Shown: piece after piece, positions 14,883-21,290 of the stretch
Numbering within the stretch: position 1 is the stretch's first letter
How the letters are laid out: every line of letters begins with the position of its first letter
Program-made: the position numbers and the translations under genes
Virus record (IMG/VR): IMGVR_UViG_3300025030_000054
Span: 1 to 64,000 of that record
Direction: 5' to 3' (one strand)
Source: a virus
DNA: 64,000 nucleotides
The notes under the pieces: generated by a model
What the model was told of the DNA's origin: nothing
The model's database searches: none
What the model saw: the letters and a program-made list of their open reading frames with translations, nothing else

Positions 14883-15321
14883 GAAAATAATGACTTTGGG
14901 AAAACCTCGTATAGAGAAACGTCTCAAGTCTAACCTGATAGATGAAATCTCTAGAATGACCAATCTCATGCACCCTCGTCATCATAAATGGGCCTATTGT
15001 TGCCAGTTAGATGAAAAGGGCAACATAAAAATGTTTGACCAATGGGACCATACGATTTTGGTATGTAACTACTTTCTGATAACTAAGGCTCTAATTGACG
15101 AGACAGGTAGCTATGTTCTGGAAACTTTCTATGATTATGAACTGTTGCCTGAAGATTTGGTTCAGATAGAGAAAGATGTAAACATAGCTTTGATAGATAA
15201 CATCCATTTCTGGCGCAGAGAGTCAAAGTTTGTATTTTGGCTTGAGCGCAATGCTGCTAGACTAAATGGAATGTCGCCCAACGTAGCTATGGCGTACATT
15301 CGGAAAGAGTTTTACGTGTGA
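14875..15321 (+). CDS. Hypothetical protein, 148 aa
   Basis: Helical, Trp- and Tyr-rich protein (HPRHHKWAYCCQLDEKG, NIHFWRRESKFVFWLERN). AGGAGG precedes the ATG. No motif recognised. It is followed by a palindrome and a run of micro-proteins. Confidence 0.8.
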   Translation: MPKKIMTLGKPRIEKRLKSNLIDEISRMTNLMHPRHHKWAYCCQLDEKGNIKMFDQWDHTILVCNYFLITKALIDETGSYVLETFYDYELLPEDLVQIEKDVNIALIDNIHFWRRESKFVFWLERNAARLNGMSPNVAMAYIRKEFYV

Positions 15322-15351
15322 TTTTCGGACACTGATTATGTAAATGAAATA

Positions 15352-15361
15352 GGTAATTACC
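15352..15361. promoter_or_regulatory. GGTAATTACC palindrome, copy 9
   Basis: Context AAATAGGTAATTACCAAAAT, about 35 bases ahead of the ribosome binding site of the 15409 micro-ORF. Confidence 0.7.
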
Positions 15362-15408
15362 AAAATCAACTAAACCACTATAAAATTAGTACATAAGGAG
15401 AGTCAGCC

Positions 15409-15501
15409 ATGCTATTTGTTATTAAGTATGAACACATTTTTGTAACTTTCGGCGCTATTTCTGTGTGTTTTGTAAGTACTAAACTGATACCTTTCGAGTA
15501 A
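15409..15501 (+). CDS. 30-aa hydrophobic peptide
   Basis: ATG at 15409 with AAGGAGAG upstream. MLFVIKYEHIFVTFGAISV is almost wholly hydrophobic, so probably a single membrane span. First of a chain of micro-proteins after copy 9 of the palindrome. Confidence 0.5.
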   Translation: MLFVIKYEHIFVTFGAISVCFVSTKLIPFE

Positions 15502-15520
15502 CTTTAAAGGAGGCTTAAAA

Positions 15521-15673
15521 ATGACTACCTGGAAAATTGTGGCATTTAACGGGACAGCAAAAGAGTATAGTTGCTCCATTGAGAAGGCTATCTCTCGGTT
15601 TTGTCGTGAGAATAATCTTCAGAGACTTGATATCTTTACGGTTATTCAGGTACACAGGGAGGTACAAAAATGA
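15521..15673 (+). CDS. 50-aa hypothetical protein
   Basis: ATG at 15521 after AAAGGAGG. It starts MTTWKIVAFNGTAKEYSCS and includes an amphipathic helix (IEKAISRFCRENNLQRL). The pattern resembles a small beta-beta-alpha fold. Its stop overlaps the next start (ATGA), so it is translationally coupled. Confidence 0.7.
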   Translation: MTTWKIVAFNGTAKEYSCSIEKAISRFCRENNLQRLDIFTVIQVHREVQK

Positions 15674-15816
15674 TCTGGTATTTCTTTGCTTTGCTGTCTT
15701 GGGTGTCAATCTTTGTTTGTGGACTCTCATCGGTATTTTTGCGTGACCTGAGTGACTTTGGTGCTAAGGCTTTACTAATATCAATAGTCTACCTAATCGC
15801 CTACTACACTTACTAA
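15670..15816 (+). CDS. 48-aa two-span membrane protein
   Basis: Starts at the ATGA overlap. Hydrophobic segments at residues 2-23 (WYFFALLSWVSIFVCGL) and 33-47 are joined by a short polar loop (RDLSDFGAK). Possibly a small holin-like or host-membrane effector. A shadow frame of similar length exists here but lacks a binding site. Confidence 0.65.
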   Translation: MIWYFFALLSWVSIFVCGLSSVFLRDLSDFGAKALLISIVYLIAYYTY

Positions 15817-15865
15817 CAAGCTATCGGTTTTACCAATACCAAATAAATTCAAGGGGTTATATAAA

Positions 15866-16000
15866 ATGTCGTATTTCATGAAAGACCAAGTTGACAGAAA
15901 AGCTAAAATGAACAGAATCTGGAACAGCGTGGAAACACTGTTCTATGAATTCGCTGACGGAATTATTAGCACAGGGAAGGAGTTCTTGGCTAAAAGTTAA
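15866..16000 (+). CDS. 44-aa hypothetical protein
   Basis: ATG at 15866 with AAGGGG upstream. MSYFMKDQVDRKAKMNRIW is helical and amphipathic. Unknown. Confidence 0.6.
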   Translation: MSYFMKDQVDRKAKMNRIWNSVETLFYEFADGIISTGKEFLAKS

Positions 16001-16014
16001 AAATTGGAGGCACT

Positions 16015-16209
16015 ATGTTCTGCACAACTTGTTTATCTAAGGTAGAGGAGATAGGCTCAGACATTTTTGTAAATGATTCCGAGGAGTTAGTAGAAGAATC
16101 CCAGATGCAGTGTGTTGCCTGTGGAGCCTTCGGAAGCATTTTTGTGGTTAACTGTTCTACAATTGAATATTTTGGAGTTTACGAGTCACCCTCGGAAGTA
16201 ATGGGTTAG
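16015..16209 (+). CDS. Small zinc ribbon protein
   Basis: 64 aa. CTTC (3-6) and CVAC (about 33-36) form one ribbon with an acidic insert between. TTGGAGG precedes the ATG. One of about twelve single-ribbon micro-proteins in the window. Confidence 0.75.
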   Translation: MFCTTCLSKVEEIGSDIFVNDSEELVEESQMQCVACGAFGSIFVVNCSTIEYFGVYESPSEVMG

Positions 16210-16217
16210 CTGAAATT

Positions 16218-16227
16218 GGTAATTACC
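16218..16227. promoter_or_regulatory. GGTAATTACC palindrome, copy 10
   Basis: Context AAATTGGTAATTACCTATTC, 20 bases ahead of an AAAGGAGG that leads only to a three-codon frame. Confidence 0.7.
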
Positions 16228-16256
16228 TATTCTGAACAACTTGAAAGGAGGTACTT

Positions 16257-16268
16257 ATGCGCAAATAA
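16257..16268 (+). other. Three-codon minigene ATG CGC AAA TAA with full ribosome binding site
   Basis: AAAGGAGGT stands five bases ahead of ATG CGC AAA TAA. No longer frame follows. Either a relic of a lost gene or a functional minigene like the bar minigenes of phage lambda. Confidence 0.35.
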
Positions 16269-16293
16269 TCTAAAAACAAATCAAGAAGAGATT

Positions 16294-16412
16294 TTGGGCA
16301 CTACCTAACGTGAATGCTAAGTGCTCACTATCAGCAACCTAGAGAATTGGCTCTAGGATTGCTTAGAAAACTCAACTTTAGATTATTAGAAGTAGAGTCT
16401 TGTAAGCAATTC
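16294..16412 (+). ncRNA. Structured RNA element E1
   Basis: Non-coding. Three hairpins: GGGCACT with AGTGCTC (16296-16327, one wobble), CCTAGAG with CTCTAGG (16338-16357), and ATTGCTTA with TAAGCAAT (16358-16365 with 16403-16410). It shares TAGGATTGCTTAG and a following ACTTTAG with elements E2 and E4, though it is the most diverged copy. Confidence 0.45.
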
Positions 16413-16435
16413 TAAAACCTTTAAAGGATAGCACT

Positions 16436-16645
16436 GTGAACACTAAAATAAAAGACAAAATAGAAGAACTTCTAACAACTATCAGAGGAACTGATTCTGG
16501 TAAATTTAATAATATGATATACCTAGGGAAAGGTTTTTCTAAACAGAACCTTGACGATGCTTTGGAAGAAATTAAGGAAATGCTTAGTCATAACTTAGCG
16601 CGCACTGAGGACCAAGCCAGGATTATCAATCAGAAATGCCTCTAA
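16436..16645 (+). CDS. Small helical hypothetical protein
   Basis: 69 aa from GTG at 16436 with AAAGGA upstream. Charged helices (KIKDKIEELLTTIRG, LDDALEEIKEMLSH). Its stop codon lies inside the first arm of RNA element E2. Confidence 0.7.
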   Translation: MNTKIKDKIEELLTTIRGTDSGKFNNMIYLGKGFSKQNLDDALEEIKEMLSHNLARTEDQARIINQKCL

Positions 16646-16735
16646 AACGAACGAGGATTGCCTGTAGAGGGACTTTAGAGGCTACCCTATAGGATGGTAT
16701 GGGTTATTGATAAAGTGGCTTTAAAACCACTAAAA
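16639..16735 (+). ncRNA. Structured RNA element E2 (ACGAGGAT hairpin)
   Basis: CCTCTA (16639-16644) pairs with TAGAGG (16665-16670) around a loop with AACGAACGAGGATTGCC. A second structure pairs GACTTTA with TAAAGTG (ends about 16671 and 16718), enclosing ACCC/GGGT. A 31-base stretch recurs with one mismatch in E4 at 49330 on the other strand, and the fold recurs in E3 with compensating changes. Confidence 0.55.
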
Positions 16736-16760
16736 TTGACACAAATAAGGAGAAGTGGCT

Positions 16761-16901
16761 ATGAGAAAGCACGCACTAATAATAACCGTAAGCAATTGCT
16801 ACAAAGCTTTGGACAGCGAGTTTTTAGTTTTAGATTTGGAAACAAATTTTAGCTGGGTTGATGCTTGCAACCTTTCAGCAGTTGAGTGGTTTTACAACTA
16901 A
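16761..16901 (+). CDS. 46-aa hypothetical protein
   Basis: ATG at 16761 after AAGGAG. MRKHALIITVSNCYKALDS then FLVLDLETNFSWVDACN; two strands and a helix. Unknown. Confidence 0.65.
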   Translation: MRKHALIITVSNCYKALDSEFLVLDLETNFSWVDACNLSAVEWFYN

Positions 16902-16915
16902 ACAAGGAGACTGCC

Positions 16916-17011
16916 ATGAGTGACTCGGTTGCGTGGTGTATCGTAGGAGTACTAACTGTATTTGATGCTGTAGTGGCGTACATCTTGGTAAAGCCGCTAT
17001 TCAAGAAATAA
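16916..17011 (+). CDS. 31-aa single-span membrane peptide
   Basis: ATG at 16916 after AAGGAG. Hydrophobic residues 4-25 (SVAWCIVGVLTVFDAVVAY) and a basic tail (KPLFKK) give a clear inside-positive membrane anchor. Confidence 0.65.
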   Translation: MSDSVAWCIVGVLTVFDAVVAYILVKPLFKK

Positions 17012-17036
17012 CCACCATCATTCTCCTTCACAAATA

Positions 17037-17131
17037 GCCCTAGAACGCACGAGGATCGTCTCTAGGGCCACTTTAAAGCCTCCCCCATACCTTCCTATAG
17101 GGTAATCTTTAAAGTGGCCTCAGAAGCCATA
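17037..17131 (+). ncRNA. Structured RNA element E3 (ACGAGGAT hairpin)
   Basis: First hairpin: perfect 8-bp stem GCCCTAGA (17037-17044) with TCTAGGGC (17061-17068), loop containing CACGAGGATCGTC. Second: perfect 13-bp stem GGCCACTTTAAAG (17066-17078) with CTTTAAAGTGGCC (17107-17119), enclosing CTCCCCCATACC. The stem sequences differ from E2 but pairing is kept, as expected for a functional RNA. Confidence 0.6.
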
Positions 17132-17154
17132 TTTTAAGCACAAGGAGGACCAAA

Positions 17155-17343
17155 GTGCTAAAACCAATTATGAAGGCTTATCTTGTCAATAGAGATTTGT
17201 ATAGGTTCAGAGAATCACTTAGACAGTTTCTTAGGGGAGATCCGTCCTCTGAGTCTAACAAACTGTATCTGAAGAAAAAGGCTGGAGATTTCTTCTACGG
17301 ACAGCAATACAAAACAATCATTGAAGCAATAAATAACCTATAA
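17155..17343 (+). CDS. Small basic hypothetical protein
   Basis: 62 aa from GTG at 17155 after AAGGAGG. Helical and basic (YRFRESLRQFLRGD, LYLKKKAGDFFYG). Followed immediately by a palindrome. Unknown. Confidence 0.7.
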   Translation: MLKPIMKAYLVNRDLYRFRESLRQFLRGDPSSESNKLYLKKKAGDFFYGQQYKTIIEAINNL

Positions 17344-17346
17344 ATT

Positions 17347-17356
17347 GGTAATTACC
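17347..17356. promoter_or_regulatory. GGTAATTACC palindrome, copy 11
   Basis: Context TAAATTGGTAATTACCTAAAA between the 17155 stop and the AAGGAG of the 17373 gene. Confidence 0.75.
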
Positions 17357-17372
17357 TAAAAAGGAGCCTACC

Positions 17373-17858
17373 ATGCAAGTTAAACAGCATACGAATTACT
17401 ACTCAGCTCTTCTCCTACAAGGTGCTAAAGTGGTTGAACCTCTGAAAATGCGAGGGGAGACTGAAAAGGGCAAGGGAAGGATGTGGAAGGCTACGGCTAA
17501 ACTGATGCTAGGTGGTTTTGAATATCACCTGAATGCAATGTTTCACGGCGGTCTTGCGGAAACCGAGGAGGTTGCTTCTGCGAATCTCAACATAGATAAA
17601 GTTGTAATGTTTGTTGAGGGTGGCAATGAGGCTGACTTTGTAGAGTATACGAGGGAAGGCTTTCAACTTCTCCTTTTAGACGATGGTGCCTACATTCTGC
17701 CGGATAAACAGAAAGAGGCCAGGAACGAGGTAAGAGCCATGTATCCTAGGAATATCAACACTTCTAGGTACGTTGGGATACCTACGCCTGAAGAGGTTGA
17801 GAGGATCAAAGAGTTGGGGTATGTGAAGATAGTTAGCTGGATGAATCACATTCGCTGA
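17373..17858 (+). CDS. Hypothetical protein, 161 aa
   Basis: Alpha-beta protein. MWKATAKLMLGGFEYHLN and KVVMFVEGGNEADFVEY suggest a beta sheet with helices, and the C-terminal third (TPEEVERIKELGYVKI) is helix-strand. AAAAGGAGC precedes the ATG. No family recognised. Confidence 0.82.
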   Translation: MQVKQHTNYYSALLLQGAKVVEPLKMRGETEKGKGRMWKATAKLMLGGFEYHLNAMFHGGLAETEEVASANLNIDKVVMFVEGGNEADFVEYTREGFQLLLLDDGAYILPDKQKEARNEVRAMYPRNINTSRYVGIPTPEEVERIKELGYVKIVSWMNHIR

Positions 17859-17862
17859 AATT

Positions 17863-17872
17863 GGTAGTTACC
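17863..17872. promoter_or_regulatory. GGTAGTTACC, one-mismatch palindrome copy
   Basis: Context AAATTGGTAGTTACCTAAAT, 10 bases ahead of TTGGAGG of the lipoprotein gene. Confidence 0.6.
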
Positions 17873-17894
17873 TAAATAATTTGGAGGATAAACA

Positions 17895-18131
17895 ATGAAA
17901 AGATTGCTTCTGATTCTTTGCATAGCTGTTTGTGTGTCTGGATGTGATTATAAGTATCAGTACGAAGAGATAAATGCACTACAAAAGCCTGTAATAGTCG
18001 CAGCGACAAGCAGAGATGGAGGAATACTTTTACGAGGGGGAGACGGCAAAGTTTATTTGGCTAACAGCACCACATACCTGGGACTGACTCTTAAAGACTG
18101 CAAAGTGGGAGACGTGATAGTCCCTAAATAG
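17895..18131 (+). CDS. Small lipoprotein
   Basis: 78 aa. Signal peptide with basic start MKR, hydrophobic core LLLILCIAVCV and lipobox VSGC (Cys17). The mature part is polar with beta strands (KPVIVAATSRDGGILLRGG). Phage lipoproteins can act as superinfection-exclusion (Cor/Llp-like) or spanin-like proteins; the sequence does not decide which. Flanked by palindrome copies on both sides. Confidence 0.8.
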   Translation: MKRLLLILCIAVCVSGCDYKYQYEEINALQKPVIVAATSRDGGILLRGGDGKVYLANSTTYLGLTLKDCKVGDVIVPK

Positions 18132-18140
18132 GTAATTACC
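18131..18140. promoter_or_regulatory. GGTAATTACC palindrome, copy 12
   Basis: Starts on the last base of the lipoprotein stop codon (AAATAGGTAATTACCTAAA); about 15 bases ahead of ACGGAGG. Confidence 0.72.
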
Positions 18141-18164
18141 TAAACCAAACACGGAGGCTACAAA

Positions 18165-18455
18165 ATGAGTGCTAAGAAAAACAAAGCAACAGGGCCTAGA
18201 GAGTGTTACACTATGCAGTTGTTCGGCTGGGAACCTGTAGTGTACCTGGACTTCAACACGGCCTACAAACTTATGCTGTCCTACATGGCTATGGAAGGGT
18301 GTGTTCCTAACATAGTTTCTGAGCAGATAATGGAGAAGTTGAATGGGGCATCTAAACAAGCAATCGTCTATGGTTTGAACGGTGGTTTGAAGGTTGACGT
18401 TTCAGTAATTTTCAGAAAACTTTCCTTGGTTACGGAGGTCACTGATGAAGCGTAA
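18165..18455 (+). CDS. Hypothetical protein, 96 aa
   Basis: Mostly helical (FNTAYKLMLSYMAMEG, VSEQIMEKLNGASKQAIVYGL). CGGAGG precedes the ATG. It overlaps the next gene by 11 bases. Unknown. Confidence 0.75.
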   Translation: MSAKKNKATGPRECYTMQLFGWEPVVYLDFNTAYKLMLSYMAMEGCVPNIVSEQIMEKLNGASKQAIVYGLNGGLKVDVSVIFRKLSLVTEVTDEA

Positions 18456-18720
18456 TCATAATCACCGTCAGATGGGTAGATGCAAAGTCTGTAACCACTA
18501 CATCTGGAAGCCTGAAACACTGGCTGCTAAGATTGGTCCTATATGTGCTAGGAAAGGCGCTAGTCTGGAAGTGAGTTTAGAAATTCAGGAGGAAATTTGG
18601 AGATTAGCGTCTCAGATTCTGAATGAGCAAAAACGGAAAGGCTACAGAGGTTTGAAAGCTAAGGCTCATAGTAACCTTTGGCTGTGGAAGAAAAACAAGA
18701 AATTGATAGAGGGGTGGTAA
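18445..18720 (+). CDS. DUF6011-like zinc-binding protein
   Basis: 91 aa. CKVCNHYIWKPETLAA then IGPICARK matches the CxxC-x(n)-L-x-P-x(n)-GPxC pattern of the DUF6011 family, small phage and actinobacterial zinc-binding proteins. The rest is a basic helix-rich tail (LNEQKRKGYRGLKAKAH). Confidence 0.7.
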   Translation: MKRNHNHRQMGRCKVCNHYIWKPETLAAKIGPICARKGASLEVSLEIQEEIWRLASQILNEQKRKGYRGLKAKAHSNLWLWKKNKKLIEGW

Positions 18721-18724
18721 GGTG

Positions 18725-18820
18725 ATGATTAGGTTTATCTTGGTATTGGCTAGTGTGGATCTTGTGATAATGTTAGTGCTATGGTTATTGTTGGAGTATG
18801 GTACGGGATTGGGTAGGTAG
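18725..18820 (+). CDS. 31-aa membrane peptide
   Basis: ATG at 18725 (GTG at 18722 in the same frame), GAGGGG upstream. MIRFILVLASVDLVIMLVLW is a single membrane span. Last gene before an antisense promoter element. Confidence 0.45.
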   Translation: MIRFILVLASVDLVIMLVLWLLLEYGTGLGR

Positions 18821-18914
18821 TGGGTTAGTGAGGGTTAGGGTTGTGGAGGTTAGGGCTGTAGGCAAACCTTAAAGGCAATCTATAGCCTATATAGGTAGTC
18901 TTCGCTTGACGCTC
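18821..18914 (-). ncRNA. Candidate antisense RNA, C-rich tail
   Basis: Transcribed leftward from the promoter at 18920-18948. It begins AAGTCGAGCGTCAAGCGAAG, identical to the transcript start at 3480, then has a CCTATATAGG palindrome, CCTTTAAGG and AAGGTTTGCC. It then turns C-rich and G-poor (CCCTAACCTCCACAACCC), typical of a Rho loading site. No minus-strand gene follows. The end point is unknown. Confidence 0.45.
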
Positions 18915-18919
18915 GACTT

Positions 18920-18948
18920 ATTATACCACAAGAATCCACTTTTGTCAA
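18920..18948 (-). promoter_or_regulatory. Consensus sigma-70 promoter, antisense to surrounding genes
   Basis: Minus strand TTGACA (18948-18943), 17-base spacer, TATAAT (18925-18920). A perfect consensus, yet every neighbouring gene lies on the plus strand. Confidence 0.85.
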
Positions 18949-19041
18949 GCTTTTTATTTGCATTTTGAAAAATAAATTTATAATAAAAGTTAGGGGTAAA
19001 GTAATATTTTTATTGGATACTCACTTAAAGGAGGTGCCAAA

Positions 19042-19224
19042 ATGCCCACACTTAAAGAGAATTTGACCAACATAGTAAAAAGGCTTCAGTATATTCAAAA
19101 CGCTGCGAATTACGCCGCAATGGAGACTGGGCATGACGCGGTAATAGATGCATATCGCGCAATAGAGGCTGATGTAATAAAATGCAGAAAAGCCATAGAC
19201 TCTATTTCAGATTTGGTGGGGTGA
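19042..19224 (+). CDS. 60-aa helical protein
   Basis: ATG at 19042 after AAAGGAGGT. Two amphipathic helices (LKENLTNIVKRLQYIQNAA, VIDAYRAIEADVIKCRKAI). Unknown. Confidence 0.72.
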   Translation: MPTLKENLTNIVKRLQYIQNAANYAAMETGHDAVIDAYRAIEADVIKCRKAIDSISDLVG

Positions 19225-19229
19225 CTCCT

Positions 19230-19361
19230 ATGGTCGAAATGTTAGCACTTAGATCGTTTAATTTGCGTCTCGCTTCATATAAACGCGGCCAACTATTTTG
19301 GATATCCAAGGATTTTGCCAAATTGTTGGAAATGTCCGGCGATGCAAAACCTGTAACATAA
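19230..19361 (+). CDS. 43-aa hypothetical protein
   Basis: ATG at 19230, five bases after the previous stop, weak GGGGTG binding site. MVEMLALRSFNLRLASYKRG then FWISKDFAKLLEM. Translational coupling with the gene upstream is likely if it is real. Confidence 0.45.
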   Translation: MVEMLALRSFNLRLASYKRGQLFWISKDFAKLLEMSGDAKPVT

Positions 19362-19377
19362 ACCAATCAGAAAAATA

Positions 19378-19387
19378 GGTAATTACC
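19378..19387. promoter_or_regulatory. GGTAATTACC palindrome, copy 13
   Basis: Context AAATAGGTAATTACCAAAAC, six bases ahead of AAAGGAG of the 19411 gene. Confidence 0.75.
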
Positions 19388-19410
19388 AAAACCAAAGGAG
19401 AAAAAATATA

Positions 19411-19644
19411 ATGAATCCGGTGATGTTGGTTGTGATTACAGCAGGTATCTTTCTTTTGGCGTTCTTCTACAAGAGATGGGAGGTTAGAAAGACTACTGAG
19501 AAGGATAATGCTCACAACCTTGCTCACGTAAGAGGCAGTTGGATGTTATATGGATGGGATCACATCTATCTCAAGTGTGCTAGGTGTGGTACGTGTATAG
19601 GTCACGGTGGAAAGTTACACTGCAAATGTGACGAAAAGAAATAA
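19411..19644 (+). CDS. Membrane-anchored zinc-finger protein
   Basis: 77 aa. One N-terminal membrane span (residues 3-20), a basic linker, then a cytoplasmic Cys cluster (CARCGTC and HCKC) that probably binds one zinc. Unknown role. Confidence 0.75.
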   Translation: MNPVMLVVITAGIFLLAFFYKRWEVRKTTEKDNAHNLAHVRGSWMLYGWDHIYLKCARCGTCIGHGGKLHCKCDEKK

Positions 19645-19685
19645 CTGAAAAAATAACTATAAGATAACAACAAAAGGAGTCCAAA

Positions 19686-20021
19686 ATGCCAACTCAAATA
19701 GAACCACCGGTCTGGTATGACATAGAGCCGGACGAGAAGAAGGTTAAATGCGCCTACTGCAAACGTCAGGGACCTACAGAAGACTTTATCTACCTCGAAA
19801 GGAGAAACAAGTTAACTGATCTGATAGTCCACAAGGAGTGTGTCGGCCAGGATTTTCTAAATAGAGCTGAACACAATCTTACGCCTAAACGTAGAACCGT
19901 GGCTAAGATATGGCACTCTAGAGGCTGGCCTACCAAAATCAAACTGGTACATCATAAATCAGGAAAGATAAAAGACTTCTCAATCCCTAAAGAGTTGAAG
20001 AAGCCTAAGAAAAAGAAGTAG
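19686..20021 (+). CDS. Hypothetical zinc-binding basic protein
   Basis: 111 aa. CAYCKRQGP near residue 23 plus HKEC (about 50-53) form a Cys/His cluster. The C-terminus is very basic (FSIPKELKKPKKKK). Nucleic-acid binding is likely. AAAAGGAG precedes the ATG. Confidence 0.77.
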   Translation: MPTQIEPPVWYDIEPDEKKVKCAYCKRQGPTEDFIYLERRNKLTDLIVHKECVGQDFLNRAEHNLTPKRRTVAKIWHSRGWPTKIKLVHHKSGKIKDFSIPKELKKPKKKK

Positions 20022-20613
20022 CTGAAATATGAGGTATAATGCTAATTATTTAGAGTAGATTGGCATTATATCTAATATTTTCGCTGTAAAATAGTTAGGT
20101 ATTGGTTCTTCTTTGAAGAGCGCCTAACGAACTGTCTTACAAATTGACAGTTGCTGCGCTTCCATGACCACAGAGGGCACTACAAAATGTTTTTTACCCA
20201 CACTTCCTACATTTGCACCTGTCTTTCTTCAATCCTCGTAGCACAATCCGCAACAAATCTTTCACATCTCTTAGCAACAACTCTCAAAATCACTCTCCGA
20301 ATCACAGAACAAATCCCCCAAAAGTACTTTCAAAATCTCCCCTCTAGGCATTTAATCAACAACCTCACCAGCTAATTCCCAAACTGTTTTCAAAATCAAA
20401 CGTAGTTATATTATGTATTGAGAGTAATTTCAATACTTTAGGGATACTTTTGTCTTAAATCTGGAAAATGGTAATTACCAATTTACTTGGAGTATGCACT
20501 TTTGCGTCTACTTTCCATGAATTTATAAAATAGTGTTTTAAAATTGATCTAACCAATTACCTTAAATGAAGGACCAACGCTATCGGAAAAACCGATACTA
20601 CAAGGAGTCTACC
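20022..20613 (+). other. About 590-base region, structured and C-rich, mostly non-coding
   Basis: Hairpins: GTTAGG with CCTAAC (20094-20128) enclosing TCTTC/GAAGA; ACTGTC with GACAGT (20131-20151); TATCGG with CCGATA just before the 20614 gene. A frame at 20187-20375 (62 aa, GAGGG upstream) has CAAAATC-type repetition and Ser/Thr/Leu-rich composition, so I treat it as doubtful. The stretch 20200-20390 is C-rich on the plus strand, like the tails of the antisense RNAs. Confidence 0.5.
20470..20479. promoter_or_regulatory. GGTAATTACC palindrome, copy 14
   Basis: Context AATGGTAATTACCAATTTAC, the reversed-flank form also seen at 10414. Confidence 0.68.
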
Positions 20614-20976
20614 ATGAGCCAAAGCCTGTTAGTTAGAGACGAGAACCTTCAGAAATTGGATTACACACACTGCGGGACTAAAGGCGGTAACGTAAGGAAC
20701 CTCAAACTCTCAATGACCTGTCAGCGTTGCGGTTCGGAATCTGAAGAACTTATTTGTGATAAGTGTAGAAATGAGCAGCCGAAGAGAGGCCAAGCTAGAA
20801 CACAATCTGGATGGGAACAACTTCTGAAGCACGTTACGGTTTCTGGCTGCGATGTTTTGGTTAATGGAAAGATAGAACAGAAGTGTAAAGATTCATTTCA
20901 TGCTGAGGTAGTTAGGAAGGCGTTGAACAAAATATACCTTAAACATAACCTAGAATGTCTCTCTCACATTAAATAG
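20614..20976 (+). CDS. Zinc ribbon protein, 120 aa
   Basis: ATG at 20614 with CAAGGAG upstream. A first ribbon has CQRCGSES and CDKCRNEQ (about residues 35-55); the rest is alpha-beta and has an additional Cys/His pair. Possibly a DNA- or RNA-binding regulator. The start at 20614 is chosen over an upstream in-frame ATG because of the binding site. Confidence 0.75.
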   Translation: MSQSLLVRDENLQKLDYTHCGTKGGNVRNLKLSMTCQRCGSESEELICDKCRNEQPKRGQARTQSGWEQLLKHVTVSGCDVLVNGKIEQKCKDSFHAEVVRKALNKIYLKHNLECLSHIK

Positions 20977-20985
20977 GAGGTTAAC

Positions 20986-21237
20986 ATGCACAGAGTATGT
21001 GAAGAAGCTGATATATTTTGCATGGATTGTAGCTATGGAGTTCCTCACCTAGAGGCCGGGAAAGAGACTCATCTGTGTGGCTTTAAGTTTAGAGAGGTAA
21101 AATTAGTTCCTGTGGTCTTTGAGGCGGTGATGAGTTCAAAGTATTCTAAGCAGTATGACCAGAATCGCGACAGGTTTTATGGCGTGGAGTATGACCCTTA
21201 CACCAAGAAATCCTGTGATTGTAGAGACAGGGACTGA
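20986..21237 (+). CDS. Cys-rich hypothetical protein
   Basis: 83 aa. CEEADIFCMDC at the N-terminus, a further HLCGF, and CDCRD at the end suggest one zinc site. AGGAGGT precedes the ATG. Unknown. Confidence 0.75.
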   Translation: MHRVCEEADIFCMDCSYGVPHLEAGKETHLCGFKFREVKLVPVVFEAVMSSKYSKQYDQNRDRFYGVEYDPYTKKSCDCRDRD

Positions 21238-21257
21238 GGTTGTGAGCGGGTGAAATT

Positions 21258-21267
21258 GGTAATTACC
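21258..21267. promoter_or_regulatory. GGTAATTACC palindrome, copy 15
   Basis: Context AAATTGGTAATTACCTAAAA, followed directly by AGAAGGAG of the first MKHLK-family gene. Confidence 0.75.
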
Positions 21268-21290
21268 TAAAAAGAAGGAGTTAACTGGGT

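Noticed and set aside
16640-17131. tRNA genes in the structured RNA region
   Set aside because: No T-arm GGTTCGANTCC pattern or full cloverleaf could be drawn; pairing fits simple hairpins instead.
20187-20375. 62-aa plus-strand frame with GAGGG upstream
   Set aside because: Internal CAAAATC repetition and Ser/Thr/Leu bias; region looks like a structured, C-rich transcript. Kept only as a note in the region entry.
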